A stretch of DNA of 49,718 bases from JAXGTD01 sp040775095 (lineage in GTDB: Bacteria > Pseudomonadota > Gammaproteobacteria > Chromatiales > Chromatiaceae), in assembly GCA_040775095.1 (NCBI GenBank), contig JAXGTD010000015.1, positions 1 through 49,718 on the forward strand, read 5' to 3'. Below, one piece after another: positions 18,701-26,770 of the stretch (the first letter of the stretch is position 1; each line of letters opens with the position of its first letter). Position numbers and translations under genes: made by a program. The notes beneath the pieces were generated by a model that had not been told where the DNA came from, did not search any database, and saw nothing but the letters and a program-made list of their open reading frames with translations.

Positions 18701-19228
18701 GGGTTCACCCTGTACATGGACCTGCTCGAGCGCGCGGTCGACGCGCTCAAGGCCGGCCGAACGCCGGAGCTGGACCGTCCCCTCGACCATGGCGCGGAGA
18801 TCGATCTCGGCGTGCCCGCCCTGCTGCCCGACGACTACCTGCCCGACGTGCATACCCGCCTGGTCACCTACAAGCGCATTGCCAGTGCCGGCGATGCCGC
18901 CGAGCTGAAAGAGCTCAAGGTCGAGATGATCGACCGCTTTGGCCTGCTGCCCGAGCCGACCAATAATCTGTTCGCGATCACCGAGCTGAAGCTGCGCGTC
19001 CAACCCTATGGCATCCGCAAGATCGAGGCCGGCCCAGCCGGCGGCCGCGTCCTGTTCGGCGACCAGCCCAAGATCGACCACATGCGCCTGATCCAGCTCA
19101 TCCAGTCGCAGCCCAAGCAGTTCAAGCTCGATCAGGCGGCAGGGGCCCTGAGGTTCTTCCGCGACATGTCCGATCCCGGCAAGCGCCTGGCGCAGGTGGA
19201 GACCCTGATCGGGCAGCTGACGGGTTGA
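15704..19228 (+). CDS. mfd: transcription-repair coupling factor Mfd
   Basis: This 1174-residue ATPase removes stalled RNA polymerase from damaged DNA and recruits UvrA. All modules are present: the UvrB-homology region (FPDWETLPYDVFSP), the RNA-polymerase-interacting domain (VHEAHGVGRFLG), the RecG-like translocase with Walker A GDVGFGKT near 656 and DEEH at 757-760, the TRG motif region, and the C-terminal domain. The first 35 residues are Ser/Pro/Ala-rich and not seen in most Mfd proteins, so translation may begin later; no strong ribosome-binding site marks the ATG. It stands alone on the plus strand. Confidence 0.96.
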   Translation: MSSAASSTAPSPSSPVPAPATHSPLAPPLPRLAGERLLWGRLYGAATALAIASAARQADGPLLVVVPDMPSATTLRAELRFFLRASQLPVLAFPDWETLPYDVFSPLPELVSERLLTLHQLAMLERGVLLVPVGTLLQRLPPRDYVDGHSFVLSVGDRLDLERTRQRLERAGYQCVSQVIAHGEVAVRGALLDVFPMGSREPLRIDLFDDEVESIRTFDPDSQRSREKLDRVRMLPARELPFDEEAISAFRQRYRAAIDGDPRTSLIYREVSEGRMPGGIEYYLPLFFEQTATLFDYLPDGTLAIESGDARDGAIATLAGITQRYEQRRHDAERPLLPPNRLYLSPDDLANRLNAMPGVRWQSSEVVQRRKGYAAVCNFATAQPPALAIQARAAEPAAGLKAFLASPDQRVLLVAESTGRREMLLDNLHGFAIQPEAVKGWQAFVDGTMPVAVTIGPLEQPLRLERDGLALVTETQLYGERVRQERRGRAKMRDAEAVVRNLTELHEGAPVVHEAHGVGRFLGLQTLEVGGTRSEFLALEYAKGDKLYVPVSSLHLISRYTGAAPEGAPLHRLGSDQWDRVRRKAAQKARDVAAELLDIYARRAARQGIAFPDPGADYDRFASAFAFEETPDQQRAIEAILSDMADPKPMDRVVCGDVGFGKTEVAMRATFVAVSGGRQVAVLVPTTLLAQQHYQNFADRFADWPVRVESLSRFRNAKEAKAVMDGLADGRVDIVVGTHKLLQGTKTRFKNLGLAIIDEEHRFGVRHKEQLKSLRSEVDVLTLTATPIPRTLNMAMAGLRDLSIIATPPVQRHPIKTFVSPWNDALIQEACQREINRGGQIFFLHNEVETIENMAQKIEKLVLGARVQVAHGQMRERDLERVMRDFYHRRFNLLVCSTIIESGIDVPSANTILINRADKLGLAQLHQLRGRVGRSHHRAYAYLITPPVKSMTADARKRLEAIESLEDLGAGFTLATHDLEIRGAGELLGDEQSGQIHEIGFTLYMDLLERAVDALKAGRTPELDRPLDHGAEIDLGVPALLPDDYLPDVHTRLVTYKRIASAGDAAELKELKVEMIDRFGLLPEPTNNLFAITELKLRVQPYGIRKIEAGPAGGRVLFGDQPKIDHMRLIQLIQSQPKQFKLDQAAGALRFFRDMSDPGKRLAQVETLIGQLTG

Positions 19229-19298
19229 CCACCGCCCTGGCGGCCGTGCGCGCGGGGTTCGCCCGTCCCGGGGCCGCCACCCGCCGGATACCCGAGAC

Positions 19299-19616
19299 TC
19301 AGGGAACGCTCAGGTTCGCGCCCTGCAGGACATCGGAGTAGCGCTGCTCGCTCCCCGTGCCCAGGTCGCGGATGCTGACGTCGCCACGGCCCATGCCGCG
19401 CGTGCAGATCTGCACGGAAATCGAGGCCTCTCCCTCCATCGGCTTGGCAAACAGCGGGGTCCCGCACACGTTGTCGACGGCCTCGACCTCGCGTGCCACC
19501 GAGTAGGGATTGGTGATGACGACATTGATGGCCCCCCCGAGCATCTCGTCGCCCTGGCCGGCACAGGGGATGCCCAGCACGGGCAGCAGCAGGATCGTCG
19601 CAGTGAGTCGGTTCAT
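19299..19616 (-). CDS. small secreted protein, function unknown
   Basis: I do not recognise this family. The 105-residue protein begins with a signal peptide (MNRLTATILLLPVLGIPCAG) and is otherwise polar. Two cysteines in VCGTP and QICTR could form a disulfide in the periplasm. A strong GGAGGAG site precedes the ATG at 19616, which fixes the start; the longer frame upstream is not protein-like. It converges on mfd with 70 bases between the stops. Confidence 0.7.
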   Translation of the reverse strand: MNRLTATILLLPVLGIPCAGQGDEMLGGAINVVITNPYSVAREVEAVDNVCGTPLFAKPMEGEASISVQICTRGMGRGDVSIRDLGTGSEQRYSDVLQGANLSVP

Positions 19617-19934
19617 GAGTTGGTCTCCTCCGGTTGTCGCGACGCATCTGGCACTACAGCCATTTGGGAAACGCTGACTTGCGGCGTTTCGCGCCCGGAC
19701 CACGCACGGCCCGGCATTGCGGGCGCTGCAAGCGCATGAGCATGGAGCACTTCGCGAGTCGCGCCTCGCCAGGTGCGCGCTGACCAAATGCCAGAAAGGC
19801 ATCCAGTCGGCATCTGTCTAGCATAGCGGACCCACGCCGCGGCAGCGTCCACCTGAGCCCAGGTTGCGCAACCCGTATGCGCGCCGGCCAGCGGCCATCG
19901 ACCCGGCACCACGGGCCAAGGGTATCTGCGCGCC
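19617..19934. other. intergenic region without recognised features
   Basis: This 318-base stretch lies between the small secreted protein gene and the YdjM-like gene, both leftward. It should hold the promoter of the secreted-protein gene. I see no gene, repeat or terminator in it. Confidence 0.5.
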
Positions 19935-20633
19935 TCACCATCGTGGCCAGACCGCCGCGAGCGGCTGGGCCTCGATCCCGAACCGGCCGAACTCGGCGAG
20001 CAACGGGCCAGGGTCCGGACTCAATCCGACAAGGACCGCGAGTAGCCCCAGCAGAAACAACGAGGCCGGCCACGCCCGCAGGCTCAGGGGCTTCAGTGCC
20101 GTGCCGAACGAACGTTTCACACGGTGGCCGGTCAGATCGACGCTCGCGAGCTCGTCGAGCGTCAGATGTGTCAGGTAGCCCAGCAGGGTGAAGCCGCCGA
20201 CCAGCCATGCCGTCAGCGGGGAGGCCATCAGGAAGGTCTCGGCGCCGATCGCCGCGAGCAAGGCCACGACCATCGCCATCAGCAGGGAATGCCAGACGCC
20301 GCGATGGACGGTGTACTGGGCAAAGATCCAGAACAGCGGGTAACGCACGACCGCCCAGGTCCCGGCCCAGACCAGGACCAGGTCGAGCACCGCGAAGCGC
20401 TCGGCAACGGCGAACGCCACGAGAAACCCGATGACGATACCCGCCAGGTTGAAAACCGCGCGAACGGGCGTCGACGCGTCCGCGTCGATGTCCGGCAACA
20501 GGCTTGCCACGACGCCCACCACGAACAGGGCCTGGGTCTCGCCGGTGCCGCTGAGGCCCTGACCATAGCTTGCGAAGGCGGCCGCGCTGCTGACCAGGGC
20601 GCCGCCGATCAGATGGGTGTGAAAATTGGCCAT
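19935..20633 (-). CDS. YdjM-like membrane-bound metal-dependent hydrolase
   Basis: This 232-residue protein matches the YdjM/LexA-regulated inner-membrane hydrolase family (DUF457). The N-terminal NFHTHLIGG, the LLPDIDAD stretch, the HRGVWHSLL motif and the LTHLTLDELAS segment supply the conserved His and Asp residues expected to bind metal. Four to five hydrophobic segments place it in the inner membrane. The substrate is unknown. The start is set at MANFHTHL because the family begins there; the longer frame adds an atypical leader. It stands alone. Confidence 0.82.
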   Translation of the reverse strand: MANFHTHLIGGALVSSAAAFASYGQGLSGTGETQALFVVGVVASLLPDIDADASTPVRAVFNLAGIVIGFLVAFAVAERFAVLDLVLVWAGTWAVVRYPLFWIFAQYTVHRGVWHSLLMAMVVALLAAIGAETFLMASPLTAWLVGGFTLLGYLTHLTLDELASVDLTGHRVKRSFGTALKPLSLRAWPASLFLLGLLAVLVGLSPDPGPLLAEFGRFGIEAQPLAAVWPRW

Positions 20634-20777
20634 GCCTCGGGGTTCATCGTTGTCCGACCCCAAGGATAGCCGAACTCCGTGCTCGCCGCGCGCGGCATTT
20701 CGATCGGCCACGGGATGTGGGCCCAAGCCTCCCGCTTCGACCGCCTTCCCCCGACGGCAACCCTCGACGAGGCGGCG

Positions 20778-22232
20778 TCAGCCACCGATGTCCATGCACA
20801 CGTACTTGATCTCGAGGTACTCGTCGATGCCGTAACGCGAACCCTCCCGGCCCAGGCCGGACTGTTTGACACCGCCGAACGGGGCCACCGCGGTGGAGAT
20901 GAGACCGCTGTTGACGCCGACCATGCCAAACTCCAACGCCTCGGCCACGCGCCAGACCCGTCCCAGATCCTTGCTGTAGAGGTAGGCCGCCAGGCCGTAC
21001 TCGGTGGCATTGGCCAGGCGCACCGCCTGCGCCTCCGTGTCGAAGCGGATCAAGGGTGCGACCGGTCCGAAGGTCTCGTCGCGGGCGACGCGCATGTCCG
21101 GGCTCACGTCGGCGATCACGGTGGGCTCGAAGAAGGTACCGCCGCGGGCGTGGCGGTGCCCGCCGGTCAACACCCGTGCCCCCCGCGCGAGCGCGTCGCT
21201 CACCTGGGCCTCGACCTTGCCCAGCGCCGCGGCATTGATCAGCGGCCCCTGCGTGACGTCCTTCTCGGTGCCCGCCCCGACCCTGAGATCGCGCACCCGT
21301 GCGGCCAGTCGTGTCGCGAAGGCATCGTGAATGCCGGCCTGAACCAGGAATCGGTTGGCGCACACGCAGGTCTGGCCGCTGTTGCGGTACTTCGACTGCA
21401 TCGCGCCGTCGATCGCCGCGTCCAGGTCCGCCTCGTCGAACACAATGAACGGGGCGTTGCCACCCAGCTCCAACGACAGGCGCTTGACGGTGTCCGCGCA
21501 CTGGCGCATCAGCCGCTTCCCGACCTCGATCGAGCCGGTGAAACTGAGCTTGCGCACTAGCGTGCTCCCGGTCAACGCGGCGCCGATGGGTTGCGGCTGA
21601 CCCGTGACCACATTGAGCACCCCGGGCGGCAGGCCGGCGCGTTCGGCGAGCACGGCCAACGCCAGGGCGGTCAGCGGCGTCGCCTCGGCGGGCTTGACCA
21701 CCAGGGTGCACCCGGCCGCCAGCGCCGCGCCGGCCTTGCGTGTGATCATCGCGGCAGGGAAATTCCAGGGCGTGATCGCGGCGCACACGCCCACCGGCTG
21801 CTTCATGGTCAGGATGCGCTGATGGGCCTGGTGGGACGGAATCAGATCGCCATAGACGCGCCGCGCCTCCTCGGCGAACCATTCGATGAAGGATGCCGCG
21901 TACGTGATCTCACCGCGCGCCTCGGCCAGTGGCTTGCCCTGTTCCGCGGTCATGATCTGCGCCAGGTCCTCGCGTGCGGCAAGGATCAGCTCCTGCCAGC
22001 GGCGAAGAGCGCCGGCGCGCTCGGCGGCGGTCAGCGTGGCCCAGCCGGGCAGCGCCGCCGACGCGGCATCGATGGCACGCCTGGTCTCGGCCTCGGCCAT
22101 GTCCGGCACGCGGGCGATCTCGCTCTCATCAACGGGGTTGGTCACCGCCAGCGTGGCGCCGCTGTCTGCCGCGCTCCAGACCCCGTCGATATAGCAGAGC
22201 TGGGTAAACAGTGAAGGGTCGCTCAGATGCAT
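20778..22232 (-). CDS. gabD: NAD(P)-dependent succinate-semialdehyde dehydrogenase
   Basis: This 484-residue aldehyde dehydrogenase closely follows the GabD family, which oxidises succinate semialdehyde to succinate. The general base E255 lies in LELGG and the nucleophile C289 in NSGQTCVC, with the cofactor-binding ITPWNFP segment at about 153-159. The start at 22232 has an AGGAG site. No gabT or glutamate decarboxylase gene is nearby, so the source of the semialdehyde is not shown; it may instead serve in an alternative TCA route or act on related aldehydes. Confidence 0.92.
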   Translation of the reverse strand: MHLSDPSLFTQLCYIDGVWSAADSGATLAVTNPVDESEIARVPDMAEAETRRAIDAASAALPGWATLTAAERAGALRRWQELILAAREDLAQIMTAEQGKPLAEARGEITYAASFIEWFAEEARRVYGDLIPSHQAHQRILTMKQPVGVCAAITPWNFPAAMITRKAGAALAAGCTLVVKPAEATPLTALALAVLAERAGLPPGVLNVVTGQPQPIGAALTGSTLVRKLSFTGSIEVGKRLMRQCADTVKRLSLELGGNAPFIVFDEADLDAAIDGAMQSKYRNSGQTCVCANRFLVQAGIHDAFATRLAARVRDLRVGAGTEKDVTQGPLINAAALGKVEAQVSDALARGARVLTGGHRHARGGTFFEPTVIADVSPDMRVARDETFGPVAPLIRFDTEAQAVRLANATEYGLAAYLYSKDLGRVWRVAEALEFGMVGVNSGLISTAVAPFGGVKQSGLGREGSRYGIDEYLEIKYVCMDIGG

Positions 22233-22683
22233 CGCTCTCGCTCCTGTGGCACGCACGGGCGTCGCAAGTCGTCGGTGGAGACCGCGCGGGGATCCGCTCG
22301 GAGGCCGCATGACCTTAAGTAAACAGTAGCCGACGGCTTGGGGCAACGCATCGGCTTGTGCTGCAAGGGCGGGCAAGCGTGCCGGGACGGCCCCGGCCAC
22401 GCAAGGGCGCTGCCCCGGCACGATCGCGACGGCAGCTTCCTCCAGAACTGGGCACGGGCGCACCAAACCGTTCCGGCCCTGGAGCTATACTGAGATGCGG
22501 CTTGCCGTGTTTGCGAAAACGCGCGCCTCGATCACGAGTGGCTCGCCTGCTGCCGGCGGCACGGTCCCTGGGCGCTGCCGCGAAGCAGGGGCGAGACAAC
22601 GCGGCATCGTCGTTGGACATGCCCCGGGGTTTGGCCCGGCGGCGACCCACGCCGCTGCGGATTCCGACCAAGACCGTCACGAC
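22233..22683. other. divergent intergenic region, gabD and REC-GGDEF-EAL gene
   Basis: This 451-base stretch separates two divergently transcribed genes and should contain both promoters. The reading frame of the right-hand gene is open from 22495, but the added residues are low-complexity. No palindrome, riboswitch or terminator stood out. Confidence 0.5.
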
Positions 22684-24765
22684 ATGAAGCACGCCTCGAC
22701 GCACCCGGCCCCCCAGGGCACTGTCTTCTGCTTGAACGCCGGGCAGTCGGCCTGGCGCTGGATAGAGCAGCGGCTGGCTCGACACCAGGTGGCGGCGCGC
22801 GGTTTCGATCGCGTGACGGCCCTGATCCCGGCCCTGCTCGCCGACCCGGACGCGGTGGTCGTGCTGTTTACCGGTTCCGCGCCGCGACCCGGCGGCGTGA
22901 CGGAGGTCTCAGACCAGCTCGCACGCCAGGTCGGCCTCGCCCCGAGCCTGATCTGCGTGGCCCCAGCCAACGATCCACGCCTGCGGCTCGAGTCGGTGCG
23001 TGCCGGCTGCCATCGCCTCCTGGTGACGCCGCTGGACGAGGACACCCTGCTGTCCGCCCTGCTGCCCCTGCTCGGAGCGGGCCATGCCGACCCCGAGCGC
23101 ATCCTGGTCGTCGAGGAGGATCGGGCGGAGGCGACGCACACCGTGCAGATCCTGGAACAGGCGGGGTTCGAGGTGCAGGCACCCCGGGAGGGTCTCGAGG
23201 CCGTCCAGGTCGCCGCGGCATTCAAACCCAACCTCCTCGTCCTGGGTCTGAAGCACCCCGGCGTCGCGTGGGCCGCGCGCATTCGCGATCAGGACGCCAG
23301 CGGGGTGACGCCCATCGTCTATCTATCCCCGGATCCCGATGCCCAGGCACGGATCCCCATCACCCGCCTCGGCATCGACGAGCAGCTGCTCAGGCCGGTC
23401 AGCAACGATACCCTCGTCGCCACGGTCCGGATGCACGCGCGATACGCCCGGGCTCTGCGACGTGCGCGGACCATCGAGGCTCCGGTGGATCCGGCCACCG
23501 GCCTTCTGACCCGGCAGACGTTCGTGACGACCCTCGAGGGGCGCATGCACGAAGAGGGCTTTCAGCGCCCGGGGCGGGGCCTGCTCTTTGTCTGCATCGA
23601 CGACGCGGCGCAAGCCGCGAGGGCCATCGGTGTCGGCGGCGGTGGCACCCTGCTCGGGCATGTCGCAGAGGAGATCAGGTCATTTGCCGGTGGCGAGGCT
23701 GTCGCGGCCCGATACGCCGAACAGGGTTTCACGCTGCTGGTGCAGCGCGATGACGATAAGGGACTGGCGGCTGCGGCAAGGGGACTGCAACAGGCGCTCG
23801 GCGGCAGGATGATCGACCTGGGACATACCCGCGTTGCGCTCTCGGTGAGCATCGGCGTCGCGCCCTGCGGAGACTTCGCCCCCGACGCCGCCACGCTGAT
23901 CTCGCGCGGTGAGCGCGCCTGCCAAGCGGCGCGGGCCACCGGCCACGAGCACGTCGAGATCGTCCGCGCCCCGGCAGCCCCAAGCGCGGGGGACGATACG
24001 GGAGCCCCGCTCGGCACAGACATCGAGCAGGCACTGACCGCCTCCGGCCTGATGCTGCTGTTTCAGCCCCTGCTGGCACTGCACGACGACATCGGGGCCG
24101 GGGTGGTGGAACGCTACGAATGTCTCCTGCGATTGGAACGACACCCGGATGGGCCCTCGCCACAGCGACCCGACGCGAGCGACGTGGCGCCCGAGCTCCG
24201 GGCGAGGGTCGATCGATGGGCCATGGATCAGACCCTCGCGCACCTGGCCAGCGGCCACCGCGCCGGCGCCCGCCGCGACCTGTTCGTGCACCAGTGCGTG
24301 CAGACCATCTGCAACCGGCAATGGCTGCGCTGGATGCGCGAACGACTGGCGACCCTCGGGCTGAGCGAGCGGCCACCGATCCTCGTCTTCAACCAGGAAG
24401 ACCTGCTGGCTCATCTGCGCGTTGTGGCCCCGCTATTCGACCTCCTGCTCAAGATCGGGGTCCGGCTGTGCGTCGACCAGTTCTCCGATCACGGCGCCGC
24501 GAGGTCGCTGCTGGCACGTTTCCCAATCAGCTTCGCATTCCCGCGAGATGAGCTGGTCGCCCGCCCGGACCACCGTGAGCGGCTGTCCGGGATGGTCGGT
24601 CATGCCCACGCGAGGCGCGTAAAGGTGATCGCCCGCGGCATCACCGATGCCGAGGCCATGGCCCGGGTCTGGGAATGCGGGGTGGACTTCGTGCAGGGGC
24701 CGTTCGTTCAGACACCCCAGCCCGACATGGGCTTCGATTTCGAGGCGACCAACGCGAGCGGCTGA
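22684..24765 (+). CDS. REC-GGDEF-EAL domain protein with degenerate motifs
   Basis: This 693-residue cytoplasmic protein has the layout of a c-di-GMP signalling protein: a receiver-like N-terminus, a second receiver-like domain from about 139 (starting ILVVEEDRAE), a GGDEF-like domain from about 269 and an EAL-like domain from about 450. The signature GGDEF reads GGEAV at 336-340. The EAL motif reads ECL at 479-481, DDFG reads DQFS, and the AEG(V/I) motif reads ARGI. The expected phospho-acceptor of the second receiver reads Gly. It is probably neither cyclase nor phosphodiesterase, but an effector or scaffold comparable in layout to FimX. The start at 22684 is chosen on composition. Confidence 0.85.
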   Translation: MKHASTHPAPQGTVFCLNAGQSAWRWIEQRLARHQVAARGFDRVTALIPALLADPDAVVVLFTGSAPRPGGVTEVSDQLARQVGLAPSLICVAPANDPRLRLESVRAGCHRLLVTPLDEDTLLSALLPLLGAGHADPERILVVEEDRAEATHTVQILEQAGFEVQAPREGLEAVQVAAAFKPNLLVLGLKHPGVAWAARIRDQDASGVTPIVYLSPDPDAQARIPITRLGIDEQLLRPVSNDTLVATVRMHARYARALRRARTIEAPVDPATGLLTRQTFVTTLEGRMHEEGFQRPGRGLLFVCIDDAAQAARAIGVGGGGTLLGHVAEEIRSFAGGEAVAARYAEQGFTLLVQRDDDKGLAAAARGLQQALGGRMIDLGHTRVALSVSIGVAPCGDFAPDAATLISRGERACQAARATGHEHVEIVRAPAAPSAGDDTGAPLGTDIEQALTASGLMLLFQPLLALHDDIGAGVVERYECLLRLERHPDGPSPQRPDASDVAPELRARVDRWAMDQTLAHLASGHRAGARRDLFVHQCVQTICNRQWLRWMRERLATLGLSERPPILVFNQEDLLAHLRVVAPLFDLLLKIGVRLCVDQFSDHGAARSLLARFPISFAFPRDELVARPDHRERLSGMVGHAHARRVKVIARGITDAEAMARVWECGVDFVQGPFVQTPQPDMGFDFEATNASG

Positions 24766-24777
24766 GAACGGACGGAC

Positions 24778-25902
24778 TCAGGCCGTCTTGGGTCGCTTCC
24801 AGGTGTAGACGGCGGTGACGGCGTAGTTCCACACCGCGCCGACGACAATGCCCGCCAGCGCGGAGAGCACCCAGAATGAGTTGGCCTCGAACAGCCAGCT
24901 GGCGATGCCGACATTGGCCAGTGCGCCGACACTGCAGGCGGCGACGAACGACAGCCAGCCACGCAGCAGCTCGCGGCCGCGTAGTCGCATATCGCGGTAG
25001 GTGAACAGATTGTTCAGGAAGAAGTTGGTGGTCATGGCCACCACCGCCGCGATGGTCTGGCCGGCGACGAAACCGCCGCCCATCAGCTTGAAGATCACCC
25101 AGAGCACCAGCAGGTGGACCACGACACCGCTGCCGCCGATCAGCGAGAATGCGATAAAGCGCGCCGGGATCATCGGCCCGACCAGCTTCTGGATCAGCAT
25201 CAGCAGGTATTCCCAGAGCACCGCGTTGTCGAGCTTGCTCTCGCCGGCCTGCCGCTCGCGAAAGGTATAAGGGATCTCAAGAAAGCGCAGCGCTCGCGGG
25301 TGGCTGGCGAAGAGATCGAGCAGGATCTTGAACCCAACCCCACTGAGCGAGCGCACGCAGGCGTGCAGCACCTCGGCGCGCAGCATGAAGAAGCCGCTCA
25401 TGGGGTCCTTCAGGTCAGCCTTGATCAGGCGTCGGCCTATGTCGTTGGCCAGTCGGCTCATCGATGCCCGGCGCTGGTCCCAGGCGCCGACCCCGCCGCC
25501 GTCGACGTATCGACTCCCAACGACGATGTCCAGCGAGCCGCCCCTGAGCGCCGCGAGCATGCGCGGCAGCAGGGACTCGTCGTGCTGCAGGTCCGCGTCC
25601 ATGACCGCGAGATAGGGGGCCACGGTCGCCAGCATGCCCTCGATACAGGCCGAAGAGAGTCCGCGCCGGCCGATCCGCTGCAGCACCCGCACCCGCGGGT
25701 TCTCGCAAGCGAGCTCACGCACCCGCTCGGCGGTGCCGTCCGGGGAGTCGTCGTCGACGAAGATCAGCTCCCAGTCGACACCGGCCAGCGCGTCCTCCAG
25801 GTCGGCGACGATTTGCCCCACGTTGGCCGCCTCGTTGTAGGTCGGCACCACGACGGCGAGCTCGGGGGTGCGGCAGAGTCGGGCGGTATCGGTGGCGGGC
25901 AT
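24778..25902 (-). CDS. GT2 glycosyltransferase fused to GtrA-like membrane domain
   Basis: This 374-residue protein joins a polyprenol-phosphate sugar transferase of the DPM1 type to a GtrA-like membrane domain. Residues 1 to about 245 carry the GT2 motifs VVPTYNEAAN, FVDDDSPDG and DADLQHDE. Residues about 250-370 hold four hydrophobic segments with the GtrA pattern. It likely transfers a sugar from a nucleotide donor to undecaprenyl phosphate for glycan decoration in the envelope. It lies 100 bases after the zinc-ribbon/M50-like gene on the same strand, behind the ADP-heptose genes, which fits a role in LPS or exopolysaccharide. Confidence 0.9.
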   Translation of the reverse strand: MPATDTARLCRTPELAVVVPTYNEAANVGQIVADLEDALAGVDWELIFVDDDSPDGTAERVRELACENPRVRVLQRIGRRGLSSACIEGMLATVAPYLAVMDADLQHDESLLPRMLAALRGGSLDIVVGSRYVDGGGVGAWDQRRASMSRLANDIGRRLIKADLKDPMSGFFMLRAEVLHACVRSLSGVGFKILLDLFASHPRALRFLEIPYTFRERQAGESKLDNAVLWEYLLMLIQKLVGPMIPARFIAFSLIGGSGVVVHLLVLWVIFKLMGGGFVAGQTIAAVVAMTTNFFLNNLFTYRDMRLRGRELLRGWLSFVAACSVGALANVGIASWLFEANSFWVLSALAGIVVGAVWNYAVTAVYTWKRPKTA

Positions 25903-26002
25903 TGGAGACCTTCGGAAGCGGCGGGCCGAAAACTGGGGATCATTCTAGCCGCAATCCAGCGCGGCCGATGGCCCCGACGGCCCCGGAGCGCGGCGAGGCG
26001 TC

Positions 26003-26770
26003 CTAGTCCCCCCCGGCGCGTCGCCCCACCCGCGTCTGCCAATACAGCAGCGCCCCTCCCCAGCCAATGGCCAGCAGCATGATCAATGCGCCGAGTACGC
26101 GGCTCGACTGCGCGAGGGCGTGATCCATTTGGAGCAGACCGGTCTCGGTGAGCAGGTATTCCCAATCGTGGAAGCCATAAGGGGCCAGGTGGCCCAGGTT
26201 GCCGCCGATCAGCGGCAGTTGGCCGGCGCGGGCATCGTTGATGTAGGGCGCGATATCGAGAAAGTTCTCGCCGAACCACCAGAGGGCCACCGCGGCGCCG
26301 AACGGGTCCCGCGTGCGGAGCAGCAACACGCCAAAACAGATCAGCGGCATAAGGAGTTGGCCGAGGGTACCACCGAGTGAGGTGACAAACGCGCCAAATG
26401 GCCGGAACAGGACGTGACCGGCCTCGTGGAATGGCAGGTTGATCAGGTGCAGGAAGGACTTGCCCGCCGCATTGCTCTCGACCGACGCGCCGATCAGCAT
26501 CAGGCCCCACACCAGCAGCACACAAAGCAGCGCCGACCTGACCCAGAGCACCCATTCATCCGTCATTGGGTCTGCCGGGAACAGCAAGGCCCGGACGCCG
26601 CCCTCAGCGCGGGAACCAGGTCGGGCCGGTGCCGATCGGGTCACGACCGGACTCGGTGCGGCCGCACCGGGGCGGGGGTGATACTTCCAATACTTCTCGA
26701 ATACGATCCCGCAGCGGTCGCAGATCTGATTCGCGTCGGCCTGCGCGGCGCCACATTTTGGACAGTCCAT
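26003..26770 (-). CDS. zinc-ribbon membrane protein with M50-like HEAGH motif
   Basis: This 255-residue protein starts with a zinc ribbon (C3, C6, C17, C20), has a Pro/Ala-rich linker, then at least four membrane segments. HEAGH at 115-119, placed at the edge of a hydrophobic segment, is the zinc motif of site-2-type proteases, and GENFLDIAPYINDA around 167-180 may supply the third ligand. It is therefore a candidate intramembrane metalloprotease or a non-peptidase relative; the substrate is unknown. Its ATG overlaps the hldE stop by one base (TAATG), so translation is coupled to LPS heptose synthesis. Confidence 0.78.
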   Translation of the reverse strand: MDCPKCGAAQADANQICDRCGIVFEKYWKYHPRPGAAAPSPVVTRSAPARPGSRAEGGVRALLFPADPMTDEWVLWVRSALLCVLLVWGLMLIGASVESNAAGKSFLHLINLPFHEAGHVLFRPFGAFVTSLGGTLGQLLMPLICFGVLLLRTRDPFGAAVALWWFGENFLDIAPYINDARAGQLPLIGGNLGHLAPYGFHDWEYLLTETGLLQMDHALAQSSRVLGALIMLLAIGWGGALLYWQTRVGRRAGGD

